A stretch of 11,239 nucleotides of DNA from Paracoccaceae bacterium. GTDB taxonomy: Bacteria > Pseudomonadota > Alphaproteobacteria > Rhodobacterales > Rhodobacteraceae. This document shows positions 1 to 6,061 of this stretch, piece by piece. The stretch lies in NCBI GenBank assembly GCA_004566265.1, contig SPLB01000196.1:1-11239 (forward strand), read 5' to 3'. Every line of letters begins with the position of its first letter. Position 1 is the first letter of the stretch. Position numbers and translations under genes: made by a program. The notes under the pieces are model-generated. The model did no database searches and was not told the origin of the DNA. It worked only from the letters and a program-made list of their open reading frames with translations.

Positions 1-49
1 CGGGGCCAATACCGTCGCCGGGCAGAATCAGAATGGAAGGGTTGGACAT
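1..49 (-). CDS. leuB: 3-isopropylmalate dehydrogenase, N-terminal fragment (cut by window edge)
   Basis: Only the first 16 codons are inside the window. They read MSNPSILILPGDGIGP, the typical N-terminus of the NAD-dependent beta-decarboxylating dehydrogenase LeuB, including the PGDGIGPE-type motif that begins the nucleotide-binding fold. LeuB oxidises and decarboxylates 3-isopropylmalate to 2-oxoisocaproate in the cytoplasm, the step after the LeuCD isomerase encoded further right. The ATG at 49 is preceded by AAGGAG with a 7-base spacer, which fixes the start. The gene points the same way as leuC and leuD but is separated from them by two other genes. The identification rests on this short stretch and on leuCD being close by. 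Confidence 0.85.
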   Translation of the reverse strand, partial: MSNPSILILPGDGIGP

Positions 50-56
50 TGGGCTA

Positions 57-62
57 CTCCTT
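57..62 (-). promoter_or_regulatory. Ribosome binding site of leuB
   Basis: The minus strand reads AAGGAG here, seven bases before the leuB ATG, which is an ideal Shine-Dalgarno match and spacing. It supports the chosen leuB start. Confidence 0.8.
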
Positions 63-102
63 GAACAGTTGACCAAGGGCGTAGCCTCCCCGGATCAGAG
101 GG

Positions 103-131
103 TCAATATTGGCGGCGGTTTTTCAGCTCAA
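103..131 (-). promoter_or_regulatory. Possible weak sigma70-type promoter for leuB
   Basis: On the minus strand TTGAGC (126-131) and TATTGA (103-108) are separated by exactly 17 bases. The -35 box keeps the TTGA core; the -10 box matches only the first three consensus bases. It would start transcription near position 96 and leave a leader of roughly 47 bases. This is pattern matching only; leuB could equally be read through from the genes upstream. Confidence 0.25.
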
Positions 132-166
132 ACGGCGTGATTGGATCCCATTTTCCCTTGTTTTTA

Positions 167-190
167 AGGGCTGAAAGGCTTGAAAGCCCT
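167..190 (-). repeat. Inverted repeat just after the phosphatase-fold gene, possible weak terminator
   Basis: AGGGCT (167-172) and AGCCCT (185-190) are perfect 6-base arms around a 12-base loop, directly beyond the stop codon at 192-194. On the minus strand the hairpin is followed by TTAAAAAC rather than a run of T, so it is not a convincing intrinsic terminator. Read-through into leuB seems possible. Confidence 0.35.
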
Positions 191-191
191 C

Positions 192-1229
192 TTAGGGCAG
201 GATGTCCACCCAGACCAGCCCGTGACGGCTGCCTGTGCCGCGGATAATGCCGCTGTCGATCACGGTGAGCCGTGACGAGGGCAGGACGTAATCAACGCGC
301 ATTTTACCGGCCCGCTGCCAAGTGACGGTGTGGTCTGCACTGTCCTCATCACGCGGCTGCGGGTCCTGCACATCTGGACGCGCAAGGAGATCCCGGATCG
401 CCGCATGGCGCCCGTCGCCCCGCACGGGGTCCAAATTGGCGCTTCCCGCAATGACAAAAGAACGGGTGACAGGGCTGGGGATTGTGCCGTCCAGAACATG
501 GCCCCACAGGCGGATTTCATCTGCATTGCGGCGGCCATTGCGGTCCTCTGGGCCATCGAAAACCGGGGGGGCTGCGTGAAAGGCCAACAGCCACAGGTCG
601 CGCCCGTTCGGCAGTACAATTGGCACCGCCCAATGCCCCACCGAAGACAGACGCCAGACGTCCCAGCCTTCGGAAGAGGGGAAAGGGCTGCCATCCGGAT
701 GTCGTGGCATCTGATGGCCCGGCAGGTCGCGCCAGCGCAGGGTCGAAAAGTCTGCGGCGCGGGGGCCGTCGATGGGCAGGCGGGACAAGATCATCATGCC
801 TCCCTGACCGGAAAAGTGCCCCCAGCCGAAACTGTCGCCGGGGCCATTGTTCTGCCCGTCACCGTCCAGATCCACCCCGCTGGGAAAGCCCGAATTCGGT
901 CGCAGGGCAAAACCTTCCAGCCCAGTGAGGCCAGACTTTGCCAGACGCGCGCGCAGCGCTTCAAAAACACGCGGTGACATATCCCAGTCGAGGCCTTGCA
1001 GAACGACAATGTCGGGCTGCGCTTCAACCAAAGTGGCGATCACGGCGTCAATTTGTGGGTTGGCTTTCTGCCGTTCCAGATCCCGGACCAAAAGCCCTGG
1101 CCCTTTTCGGGACAGTTCTGTGTGAAAACTGGCAATGCGCAGGGGTTTTGGCGAGGACTGGGCCCATGCGGAAAGTGTGCCAAGACAGATCAGAAACGCG
1201 CCAAGCAGACAATTGGCGCAGCGTTTCAT
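192..1229 (-). CDS. Secreted endonuclease/exonuclease/phosphatase-family protein with altered active-site residues
   Basis: The 345-residue product begins with a Sec-type signal peptide (MKR, a hydrophobic core at residues 8-21, and a likely cut after AWA at 21-23), so it should act outside the cytoplasmic membrane. The rest fits the endonuclease/exonuclease/phosphatase (DNase I-like) fold: a first beta strand with SFHTELSRKGPG (34-45), DIVVLQGLDWD (73-83), GGMMILSRLP (143-152), LLAFHAAPP (214-222), FVIAGSANLDP (258-268), DYVLPSSR (313-320) and GSRHGLVWVDI (333-343). Several positions that are normally catalytic differ: H36 where Asn is usual, G79 where the metal-binding Glu is usual, S263 where the GDxN motif has Asp, and R335 where the SDH motif has Asp. 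H218, N265 and H336 remain. Its start overlaps the stop of the membrane-protein gene as ATGA, implying translational coupling, and no good separate ribosome site is visible. The substrate is unknown; family membership is fairly sure, activity is not. Confidence 0.8.
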   Translation of the reverse strand: MKRCANCLLGAFLICLGTLSAWAQSSPKPLRIASFHTELSRKGPGLLVRDLERQKANPQIDAVIATLVEAQPDIVVLQGLDWDMSPRVFEALRARLAKSGLTGLEGFALRPNSGFPSGVDLDGDGQNNGPGDSFGWGHFSGQGGMMILSRLPIDGPRAADFSTLRWRDLPGHQMPRHPDGSPFPSSEGWDVWRLSSVGHWAVPIVLPNGRDLWLLAFHAAPPVFDGPEDRNGRRNADEIRLWGHVLDGTIPSPVTRSFVIAGSANLDPVRGDGRHAAIRDLLARPDVQDPQPRDEDSADHTVTWQRAGKMRVDYVLPSSRLTVIDSGIIRGTGSRHGLVWVDILP

Positions 1230-2095
1230 GCGGTCTTCAGTTCTTTGTTTTCTGGGTTTTCGATGGCAAAGCTGCGCCGTTGCAGCGCGATCAGCTCAGC
1301 CACCCGCAGCCGCGCCATGCCCCGCATGATCATCATGGCCGGGAACATAGCCCAACCTGTCACCGCCCAAACAAACAGTTGCGCATTGGCAAAAAGCGCA
1401 GGGTCCAAGGTCCCACTGCCGATCTTCACCGCAGCAGGCAAAAGAAACGGTGCCAATAAACCGCCCGCAATATGAAGGCGCGCGTCGCGCTGGAGCCTGA
1501 CCACCACGTCGCCGCCGGTCGTGGGGTCAAAAAGCGGCAGATTGATCCAGACATTGAACGGGCCATTGCGCTGCGGCCAGTGGCTGCTGCGAATGATCAA
1601 CCCAAAGACCAATACCGAGCTCAGCGAAGCGGTGTAGGCCACCGCGGTCGCGCGTCGCGCCAGTTCGGCTGTTGAGAATGACAGGTCGGTTGGCAGAACA
1701 GCCTGCACCAGTCGAACCGGTGAAACAGCAAAATCCAGCCCCTGCGCCAGCAAGAAACCAACGCTGCTGGTCAATGCGGTGAGACCGGTGGGGGCTGTGT
1801 CATGGCGGGCAAGAAGCGACACAAGGAAGACGCAGATCGTCAGAGCTGCAAACCGGCAGCGGTTCATGGGGCGGGCGTCGCGAAACTCAAGAAAGCTTGG
1901 CGAGGTGGCAAAATACTCTGCAAACACAAAACAACCAAGGAAAATCGCCGTCAGCGTCACCAGTTCCGGAGAATGCGATTGGGGCAACGGCACGATCAGC
2001 GACGGCAATGCAATAAGCAATGCCATTAATACTCCGCGCAGAGCTGCAGCTGTCATGCCAGAAAGCACTCTTGGTCCCTTTGCCGTCTCAGCCAC
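1226..2095 (-). CDS. Uncharacterised multi-pass inner-membrane protein
   Basis: The 289-residue product is strongly hydrophobic, with about seven probable membrane segments (near residues 18-37, 44-64, 80-97, 104-124, 150-169, 208-226 and 237-256) and a charged C-terminal tail. I recognise no functional family, and no catalytic motif stands out. The polar stretch at about 176-207, containing INLPLFDPTTGGD, lies between two membrane segments and may be the most conserved part. The start is uncertain. The longest frame opens with GTG at 2095 without a clear Shine-Dalgarno sequence, and ATG at 2054-2056 (codon 14) is an alternative that keeps every membrane segment. The stop overlaps the ATG of the secreted phosphatase-fold gene by ATGA, so the two are probably made together and may work together at the envelope. 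The gene lies beyond the leuD terminator and is probably transcribed from its own promoter or by leak-through. Confidence 0.75.
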   Translation of the reverse strand: MAETAKGPRVLSGMTAAALRGVLMALLIALPSLIVPLPQSHSPELVTLTAIFLGCFVFAEYFATSPSFLEFRDARPMNRCRFAALTICVFLVSLLARHDTAPTGLTALTSSVGFLLAQGLDFAVSPVRLVQAVLPTDLSFSTAELARRATAVAYTASLSSVLVFGLIIRSSHWPQRNGPFNVWINLPLFDPTTGGDVVVRLQRDARLHIAGGLLAPFLLPAAVKIGSGTLDPALFANAQLFVWAVTGWAMFPAMMIMRGMARLRVAELIALQRRSFAIENPENKELKTA

Positions 2096-2467
2096 GGTTC
2101 TGTGCCGGGCGTGTCGTGTTGAATTGGCGTGCCGCTGCGGTTTTTTTGACCTTGATTGGAAGCGGTGCGCCCTGCCTCAATTTTGCCTGAATGTGGCAAG
2201 ATTTGGTTCGGTTCTCAAGTCAGACGCCGCGAAAATTTGTGGATTGGTGCGAATTGATCGACAAACTGGTGCAGGCTTGCATCAAGAAAACAAATGGTTT
2301 TCCGCGTTTGAGCGAGTTGGGTCCAAAACGAGCACGAATGAAACTTGTGCCTTAACCATTGCGGCGAGGATGTGGCGGCAGGTGGGGTCTCACCCGCGCA
2401 AAAGAAAAGGAGGCACCCAATAGGATGCCTCCTTTCACAGGGCAAAAGCCCAAACAAAGCCAGGAAA
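2096..2467. other. Intergenic region between leuD and the membrane-protein gene
   Basis: This 372-base stretch has no convincing gene on either strand. Its right end holds the leuD terminator hairpin. Its left half should contain the promoter of the membrane-protein gene, but only a weak candidate is visible: TTGAGA at 2213-2218 and CACATT at 2190-2195 on the minus strand, 17 bases apart. A small dyad, TTGCC-N7-GGCAA, lies at 2183-2199. A frame of about 80 codons on the minus strand (2215-2457) runs through the terminator hairpin and is not credible. Confidence 0.6.
2401..2436 (-). terminator. Intrinsic terminator of leuCD
   Basis: Perfect 10-base arms AAAGGAGGCA (2406-2415) and TGCCTCCTTT (2426-2435) enclose a 10-base loop. 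On the minus strand the stem runs into TTTTCTTTTG, giving the T-rich tail expected of a Rho-independent terminator. It lies about 32 bases past the leuD stop. On the plus strand the T stretch is only three bases long, so it should work mainly in the leuD direction. Confidence 0.8.
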
Positions 2468-3073
2468 CTAGACCCAGGGGCGTGCCTGTGCAGCTTGCTC
2501 TTCGAACGTTGCGATGCTGTCGGCTTTCTCCAGCGTCAGGCCGATATCATCCAGGCCGTTCAGCAGGCAGTGCTTTTTGAACGCATCCACGTCAAACTTG
2601 ATCACGTCGCCTTCAGAGGTGGTGATTTCCTGCGCGGCCAGGTCCACAGTCATACGCGCGTTCTCGCCCTTTTCCGCGTCTCGCATCAACAGATCGACCT
2701 GATCTTCGGGCAGAACGACCGGCAGCATGCCGTTCTTGAAGCAGTTGTTGAAGAAGATATCGGCAAAAGAGGTGGAGACAATCACCTTGATACCGAAGTC
2801 ATCCAGCGCCCACGGCGCGTGCTCGCGCGAGGAGCCGCAGCCAAAGTTGTCGCCCGCGATCAGGATCTGCGCCTCACGGTATTGCGGTTTGTTCAGCACG
2901 AAATCAGGGATCTCTGTACCGTCGCGGTTGTAGCGCATCTCATCAAACAGATTCTTGCCAAAGCCGGTGCGGGCAATGGATTTCAAGAACACTTTGGGGA
3001 TGATCATATCGGTGTCGATGTTCACCAGCGGCATGGGCGCGGCGATACCGGTGAAGGTTTCAAACTTGTCCAT
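2468..3073 (-). CDS. leuD: 3-isopropylmalate dehydratase small subunit
   Basis: LeuD is the swivelling-domain subunit that pairs with LeuC to isomerise 2-isopropylmalate to 3-isopropylmalate in leucine biosynthesis. The 201-residue product has the usual length and landmarks: [15 protein letters not shown] at the start, [11 protein letters not shown] (17-27), and [16 protein letters not shown] (75-90), the substrate-specifying loop of the family. The ATG at 3073 follows AGGGAG with about eight bases of spacing. The gene starts 12 bases after the leuC stop, so the two subunits share one message and are made in matched amounts. It ends just before a strong hairpin terminator. No residue in the landmark motifs looks out of place. 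Confidence 0.96.
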   Translation of the reverse strand: MDKFETFTGIAAPMPLVNIDTDMIIPKVFLKSIARTGFGKNLFDEMRYNRDGTEIPDFVLNKPQYREAQILIAGDNFGCGSSREHAPWALDDFGIKVIVSTSFADIFFNNCFKNGMLPVVLPEDQVDLLMRDAEKGENARMTVDLAAQEITTSEGDVIKFDVDAFKKHCLLNGLDDIGLTLEKADSIATFEEQAAQARPWV

Positions 3074-3085
3074 AATGCTGGCTCC

Positions 3086-4495
3086 CTACATCAGCTCGCG
3101 AACGTCGGTCAGCTTGCCGGTGACGGCAGCGGCGGCGGCCATGGCAGGCGACACAAGGTGCGTGCGGCCCTTGTAACCCTGGCGGCCTTCAAAGTTCCGG
3201 TTGGAGGTTGCGGCGCAACGCTCTCCTTCGGACAGCTGGTCGGGGTTCATCGCAAGGCACATGGAACACCCCGCCATGCGCCACTCGAAACCGGCGTCTT
3301 GGAAAATCTCGGCCAGTCCTTCTTCTTCGGCTTGCGCTCGAACCAGGCCAGAGCCCGGTACGACCATGGCACGCATGCCATCCTTGATCTTCTTGCCTTT
3401 CAGGATTTCGGCAGCCGCGCGCAGGTCTTCGATACGGCCGTTGGTACAGGACCCGATGAAGACGGTGTCGATCTCAATATCGGTCAGCTTCTGACCAGCT
3501 TTCAGACCCATGTATTCGATCGAGCGGCGCGCCGCCTCGATCTTGCCGCCTTCGAAGTCTTCAGGCGCGGGGACAACACCCGTGATCGGCAGAACGTCCT
3601 CGGGCGAGGTGCCCCAGGTCACGACGGGCTCAATCTCTTCCCCTTTCAGGGTGACAACCTTGTCGAAATGCGCGCCTTCATCGGTGAAGAGGGTCTTCCA
3701 CCAGTTCATCGCGGCTTCCCACTGCGCGCCTTTGGGCGCGTGCGGACGACCTTTGACGTAATCGAAGGTGGTCTCATCCGGCGCAATCAGGCCCGCGCGG
3801 GCCCCGCCTTCGATGGCCATGTTGCAGACGGTCATCCGGCCTTCCATGGTCAGGTCGCGGATCGCTTCACCGCAATACTCGATCACGTAGCCAGTACCAC
3901 CGGCGGTGCCGGTTTCGCCGATCACCGCCAGGGTGATGTCTTTGGCGGTCACACCGGGCTTCAGCTTACCGGTGATCTCGACTTTCATGTTTTTGGACTT
4001 CTGCTGGATCAGGGTCTGGGTTGCCAGAACATGCTCCACTTCAGAGGTTCCAATACCATGCGCCAGCGCGCCAAAGGCGCCGTGGGTGGCGGTGTGGCTG
4101 TCACCACAAACCACGGTCATGCCGGGCAGGGTCCAGCCCTGCTCGGGGCCAACAATGTGTACAATGCCCTGACGCACGTCAGACACCGGGTAGTAGTGCA
4201 CGCCAAATTCCTTGGCGTTCTTGTCCAGAGCTTCGACCTGTATGCGGCTTTCTTCCGTCATGGTGGCCGGATCTGCGCGGTCCAGTGTTGTGGGGACGTT
4301 GTGGTCCGGCACGGCAATGGTTTTTTCTGGCGCGCGCACTTTGCGGCCCGCCATGCGCAGCCCTTCAAAGGCTTGGGCACTGGTCACTTCGTGGACCAGG
4401 TGGCGGTCAATGTACAGCAGACATGTGCCGTCCTCTGCTTCATGCGTCACATGCGCATCCCAGATTTTGTCATAGAGTGTCTTCGGGGCGGTCAT
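3086..4495 (-). CDS. leuC: 3-isopropylmalate dehydratase large subunit
   Basis: LeuC carries the 4Fe-4S cluster and the aconitase-type active site of isopropylmalate isomerase, acting with LeuD in the cytoplasm. The 469-residue product matches the family's normal length. The three cluster cysteines are visible as C350 ([10 protein letters not shown]), C410 and C413 ([12 protein letters not shown]). Other landmarks are [10 protein letters not shown] (6-15), VPDHNVPT (62-69) and [19 protein letters not shown] (129-147). I chose the ATG at 4495 because the encoded [16 protein letters not shown] is the standard LeuC N-terminus and GGGAGA lies just upstream. The open frame extends to 4624, but those 43 extra codons do not resemble LeuC. 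The leader carries an 8-base hairpin and a short ORF that overlaps the start. Confidence 0.97.
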   Translation of the reverse strand: MTAPKTLYDKIWDAHVTHEAEDGTCLLYIDRHLVHEVTSAQAFEGLRMAGRKVRAPEKTIAVPDHNVPTTLDRADPATMTEESRIQVEALDKNAKEFGVHYYPVSDVRQGIVHIVGPEQGWTLPGMTVVCGDSHTATHGAFGALAHGIGTSEVEHVLATQTLIQQKSKNMKVEITGKLKPGVTAKDITLAVIGETGTAGGTGYVIEYCGEAIRDLTMEGRMTVCNMAIEGGARAGLIAPDETTFDYVKGRPHAPKGAQWEAAMNWWKTLFTDEGAHFDKVVTLKGEEIEPVVTWGTSPEDVLPITGVVPAPEDFEGGKIEAARRSIEYMGLKAGQKLTDIEIDTVFIGSCTNGRIEDLRAAAEILKGKKIKDGMRAMVVPGSGLVRAQAEEEGLAEIFQDAGFEWRMAGCSMCLAMNPDQLSEGERCAATSNRNFEGRQGYKGRTHLVSPAMAAAAAVTGKLTDVRELM

Positions 4496-4545
4496 TTCGC
4501 TCTCCCGTGGATGATCATAAAATAGGAATATTGGGCGCGCGTCAT
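4492..4545 (-). CDS. Possible 17-codon upstream ORF overlapping the leuC start
   Basis: Reading [17 protein letters not shown] then TGA, this frame stops in an ATGA overlap with the leuC start codon, an arrangement typical of translational coupling. Its ATG directly abuts the 3' arm of the leader hairpin and has no Shine-Dalgarno sequence. It contains no leucine codon, so it is not a classical leu attenuation peptide. It could be real or chance; the evidence is the overlap and nothing more. Confidence 0.2.
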   Translation of the reverse strand: MTRAQYSYFMIIHGRAK

Positions 4546-4568
4546 GTCGCGCCAACGGGCGGCGCGAC
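4546..4568 (-). promoter_or_regulatory. Hairpin in the leuC leader
   Basis: GTCGCGCC (4546-4553) and GGCGCGAC (4561-4568) are perfect 8-base arms around a 7-base loop, about 50 bases before the leuC ATG. In RNA it would be a stable GC stem. No T run follows in the leuC direction, so it is not a simple terminator. It may be a protein site, part of a leader-RNA switch, or a stabiliser of the 5' end. Confidence 0.5.
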
Positions 4569-4677
4569 CTTACAGTCGGGCAAGCACCGAGCGCGTCGCC
4601 CCGTGAAAGCGGGCGGGCAACCAAGCCCGATCAGCGGTTTCAAAGATACGTTCCATGCCGCGGTGGTTTACAGCAGC

Positions 4678-4693
4678 TTGCAAAGTTTCGCAA
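4678..4693. promoter_or_regulatory. Operator-like imperfect palindrome
   Basis: TTGC and GCAA end a 16-base imperfect palindrome, with matching AA and TT pairs inside each half. Its size and symmetry fit binding of a dimeric helix-turn-helix repressor. It sits in the divergent leuC/rsfS region, upstream of the leuC leader hairpin. The regulator is not in the window. Confidence 0.3.
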
Positions 4694-4721
4694 GGGATCG
4701 GCCCTCTCCTGCCCCTTGTTT

Positions 4722-4731
4722 TTGCATGCAA
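4722..4731. promoter_or_regulatory. Perfect 10-base palindrome TTGCATGCAA
   Basis: This perfect palindrome carries the same TTGC/GCAA outer half-sites as the 16-base palindrome about 30 bases to its left. Paired sites in a divergent control region suggest possible cooperative binding, but ten-base palindromes also arise by chance. Confidence 0.25.
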
Positions 4732-4779
4732 GCAGCGGTAAAGGGCGTCGGCCCCGCTGCTGCTGCTCTTTTGGGGGTA

Positions 4780-4796
4780 GGCTTTGTACCAAAGCC
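4780..4796. repeat. Inverted repeat GGCTTTG-TAC-CAAAGCC
   Basis: Perfect 7-base arms surround three bases, about 35 bases upstream of the rsfS -35 box. That position would suit an activator or repressor of rsfS, or a small hairpin in a long leuC leader transcript. No role can be assigned. Confidence 0.35.
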
Positions 4797-4830
4797 GTCT
4801 ACCGAAGCCTTGTGCCCACGGGTGTCTTCA

Positions 4831-4859
4831 TTGAAATGAGACATTGGCCTTGGTATGAT
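4831..4859 (+). promoter_or_regulatory. Sigma70-type promoter of rsfS-rlmH
   Basis: TTGAAA (4831-4836) and TATGAT (4854-4859) are separated by the ideal 17 bases, and TGG directly before the -10 box gives an extended -10 element. This is the best promoter in the window. Transcription would begin near 4866, leaving about 33 bases before the Shine-Dalgarno sequence of rsfS. It implies steady housekeeping expression. Confidence 0.75.
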
Positions 4860-4898
4860 TGAGGGACCCCAGCGCCGGGGGACGGTCGGCGCCTTATA

Positions 4899-4905
4899 AA
4901 GGAGG
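4899..4905 (+). promoter_or_regulatory. Strong Shine-Dalgarno sequence of uncertain target before rsfS
   Basis: AAGGAGG is a near-perfect ribosome binding site. It lies 8 bases before a CTG codon in frame with rsfS (4914), but only 3 bases before an out-of-frame ATG (4909), and more than 55 bases before the conventional GTG/ATG start (4962/4965). An imperfectly spaced dyad, AGGAC-AAT-GTCCT (4903-4915), overlaps it and could partly mask it in RNA. It therefore decides the start question without settling it. Confidence 0.7.
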
Positions 4906-4961
4906 ACAATGTCCTGTCAGCTCAACCTCATGCGGCTTCTGCCGCAAAAGCCGGGGCAGCC

Positions 4962-5327
4962 GTGATGGCCGTATCCGCGCAGTCCCAGGTCACCAGCGAA
5001 GCGCTGCTGGCCCGCATTCTTTCCTCTCTGGACGAAGACAAAGCTGAAGATGTCACGCAGATTGACCTGCGTGGGAAGACATCTATTGGCGATTATATGG
5101 TGGTGGCGTCTGGCCGCTCGACCCGCCAGGTTGCAGCTATGGCTGAAAAACTGATGGAAAAGCTGAAGACGGAATTTGGTGTGTACAGCAAAGTCGAAGG
5201 TAAAGATTCCGGCGACTGGGTGCTGATCGACACCGGTGACGTCATCGTTCATCTCTTCCGCCCCGAAGTGCGGGACTTCTATCAGATCGAAAAAATGTGG
5301 CAGCCCGCAGGTCCCAGCACCAGCTGA
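4962..5327 (+). CDS. rsfS: Ribosomal silencing factor RsfS
   Basis: RsfS (DUF143, Iojap family) binds ribosomal protein uL14 on the large subunit and blocks joining of the subunits when nutrients are short. The 121-residue product has the family core: LDEDKAEDVTQIDLRGK (23-39), DYMVVASGRSTRQVAAMAEK (44-63), GDWVLIDTGDVIVHLF (84-99) and PEVRDFYQIEKMW (101-113). I list the GTG at 4962, with ATG directly after it at 4965, but neither has a good ribosome site. The frame stays open upstream, and a CTG at 4914 sits at ideal distance from AAGGAGG. Starting there would add 16 alanine-rich residues (MSAQPHAASAAKAGAA). rlmH follows about 90 bases later, the usual partner of rsfS in many bacteria. Confidence 0.93.
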   Translation: MMAVSAQSQVTSEALLARILSSLDEDKAEDVTQIDLRGKTSIGDYMVVASGRSTRQVAAMAEKLMEKLKTEFGVYSKVEGKDSGDWVLIDTGDVIVHLFRPEVRDFYQIEKMWQPAGPSTS

Positions 5328-5341
5328 TGACTGCTGCGTGA

Positions 5342-5361
5342 CCCTGCCCAGGCGGGCAGGG
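5342..5361. repeat. GC-rich hairpin between rsfS and rlmH
   Basis: CCCTGCCC (5342-5349) and GGGCAGGG (5354-5361) are perfect 8-base arms around a 4-base loop, 14 bases after the rsfS stop. There is no following T run, so it is not an intrinsic terminator. It may protect the 3' end of a processed rsfS message or cause pausing. Confidence 0.5.
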
Positions 5362-5388
5362 CGGGATGACCAAACGTTCTATGGGGAA

Positions 5389-5404
5389 CCGGACCCACGT
5401 CCGG
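5389..5404. repeat. Small hairpin just before rlmH
   Basis: CCGGAC (5389-5394) and GTCCGG (5399-5404) pair around four bases, ending 14 bases before the chosen rlmH ATG and touching an in-frame GTG-ATG pair at 5404-5409. It occupies the place where a ribosome site would normally lie and might limit rlmH translation. Confidence 0.35.
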
Positions 5405-5418
5405 TGATGACAAGATAT

Positions 5419-5889
5419 ATGCGCCTGCATATCTGCGCGGTCGGCCGTCTTCGGTCCGGGCCGGAAAAGACGCTCATTGACGATTATCTGCAACGATTCG
5501 ACCGTACCGGTCGGGCGCTTGGCCTTGGGCCTGCGCGTGTGGTTGAGGTCGAGGACAAGAAAAACGCAGGCATGGGCGCAGAGGCGCAGCTGCTGCGCAA
5601 GGCGCTGCCCAAGGGGGCTTTTATCTGCACATTGGATGAACGCGGCCGGGTTCTGTCCTCTCCTGATTTTGCAAATAGAATTGCGGGCTGGCGCGACAGT
5701 GGCCGCTCTGATCTGGCGTTTATCATTGGCGGCGCAGATGGCATTGACCCGTCCTTGCGCGCGGAGGCTGATTTCTCAATCTCTTTTGGGCAAATGGTAT
5801 GGCCGCATATGATGGTGCGCCTGATGCTGTCCGAGCAGATTTACCGCGCTGCGACCATCCTGTCGGGATCACCGTACCACCGGGTCTGA
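5419..5889 (+). CDS. rlmH: 23S rRNA (pseudouridine-1915-N3)-methyltransferase
   Basis: RlmH is a small SPOUT-class enzyme that uses S-adenosylmethionine to methylate N3 of pseudouridine 1915 in helix 69 of 23S rRNA, acting on the assembled 70S ribosome. From ATG 5419 the product is 156 residues, almost exactly the family length. It begins MRLHICAVGRLRSGPEK, shows LDERG (72-76), the FIIGGADG knot loop that binds the cofactor (101-108), SFGQMVWPHMMVRLMLSEQ (122-140) and the invariant tail AATILSGSPYHR (144-155). An ATG at 5407 would add four residues. Neither start has a clear Shine-Dalgarno sequence, and a small hairpin lies just before them. The frame runs back into rsfS, but that part is not RlmH-like. 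The gene is probably co-transcribed with rsfS; both act on the large ribosomal subunit. Confidence 0.95.
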   Translation: MRLHICAVGRLRSGPEKTLIDDYLQRFDRTGRALGLGPARVVEVEDKKNAGMGAEAQLLRKALPKGAFICTLDERGRVLSSPDFANRIAGWRDSGRSDLAFIIGGADGIDPSLRAEADFSISFGQMVWPHMMVRLMLSEQIYRAATILSGSPYHRV

Positions 5890-6061
5890 CGCCCTAAACG
5901 TCCAAATGGCATGATTTGAGGGTCCTTGGTCGGAAATCCGCCCAATTTGCGCCATGCTTTTGCGTTTTGGTGTCTCAGGGTGGAGTGGTCTTCTGTTCAA
6001 AGTCGAAACTGAGCGCTGCTTGAAGGGCACGCGTTCCAGGAGGCGAAGAAAGGGAAGTCGA

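Larger units (their letters stand above)
4496..4961. other. Divergent control region between leuC and rsfS
   Basis: These 466 bases contain no convincing full-sized gene. From left to right they hold the leuC ribosome site and a short ORF, the leuC leader hairpin (4546-4568), two TTGC...GCAA palindromes (4678-4693, 4722-4731), a 7-base inverted repeat (4780-4796), the rsfS promoter (4831-4859), a GC-rich dyad (4872-4892) and the rsfS Shine-Dalgarno sequence (4899-4905). No strong promoter facing leuC was found. The best minus-strand candidate, TTGCGA and TAAACC 17 bases apart, has a poor -10 box. Confidence 0.7.

Noticed and set aside
330..977. A 215-codon plus-strand frame antisense to the phosphatase-fold gene
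   Set aside because: The minus-strand product has a signal peptide and family motifs along its length, whereas this translation shows no domain.
2215..2457. An 80-codon minus-strand frame between leuD and the membrane-protein gene
   Set aside because: It starts inside the leuD-proximal region and reads straight through the terminator hairpin; the sequence has no recognisable content.
2345..4525. A 726-codon open frame on the plus strand, antisense to leuC and leuD
   Set aside because: It is fully covered by two certain genes on the other strand, its translation is rich in His, Gly and Arg without any recognisable domain, and long antisense frames are common in GC-rich DNA.
4496..4624. A 43-codon N-terminal extension of leuC
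   Set aside because: The added residues do not resemble LeuC, while the internal ATG at 4495 gives the standard N-terminus and has a ribosome site.
4757..4768. A GCT triplet run as a microsatellite
   Set aside because: Only four units are present, which is expected by chance in GC-rich DNA.
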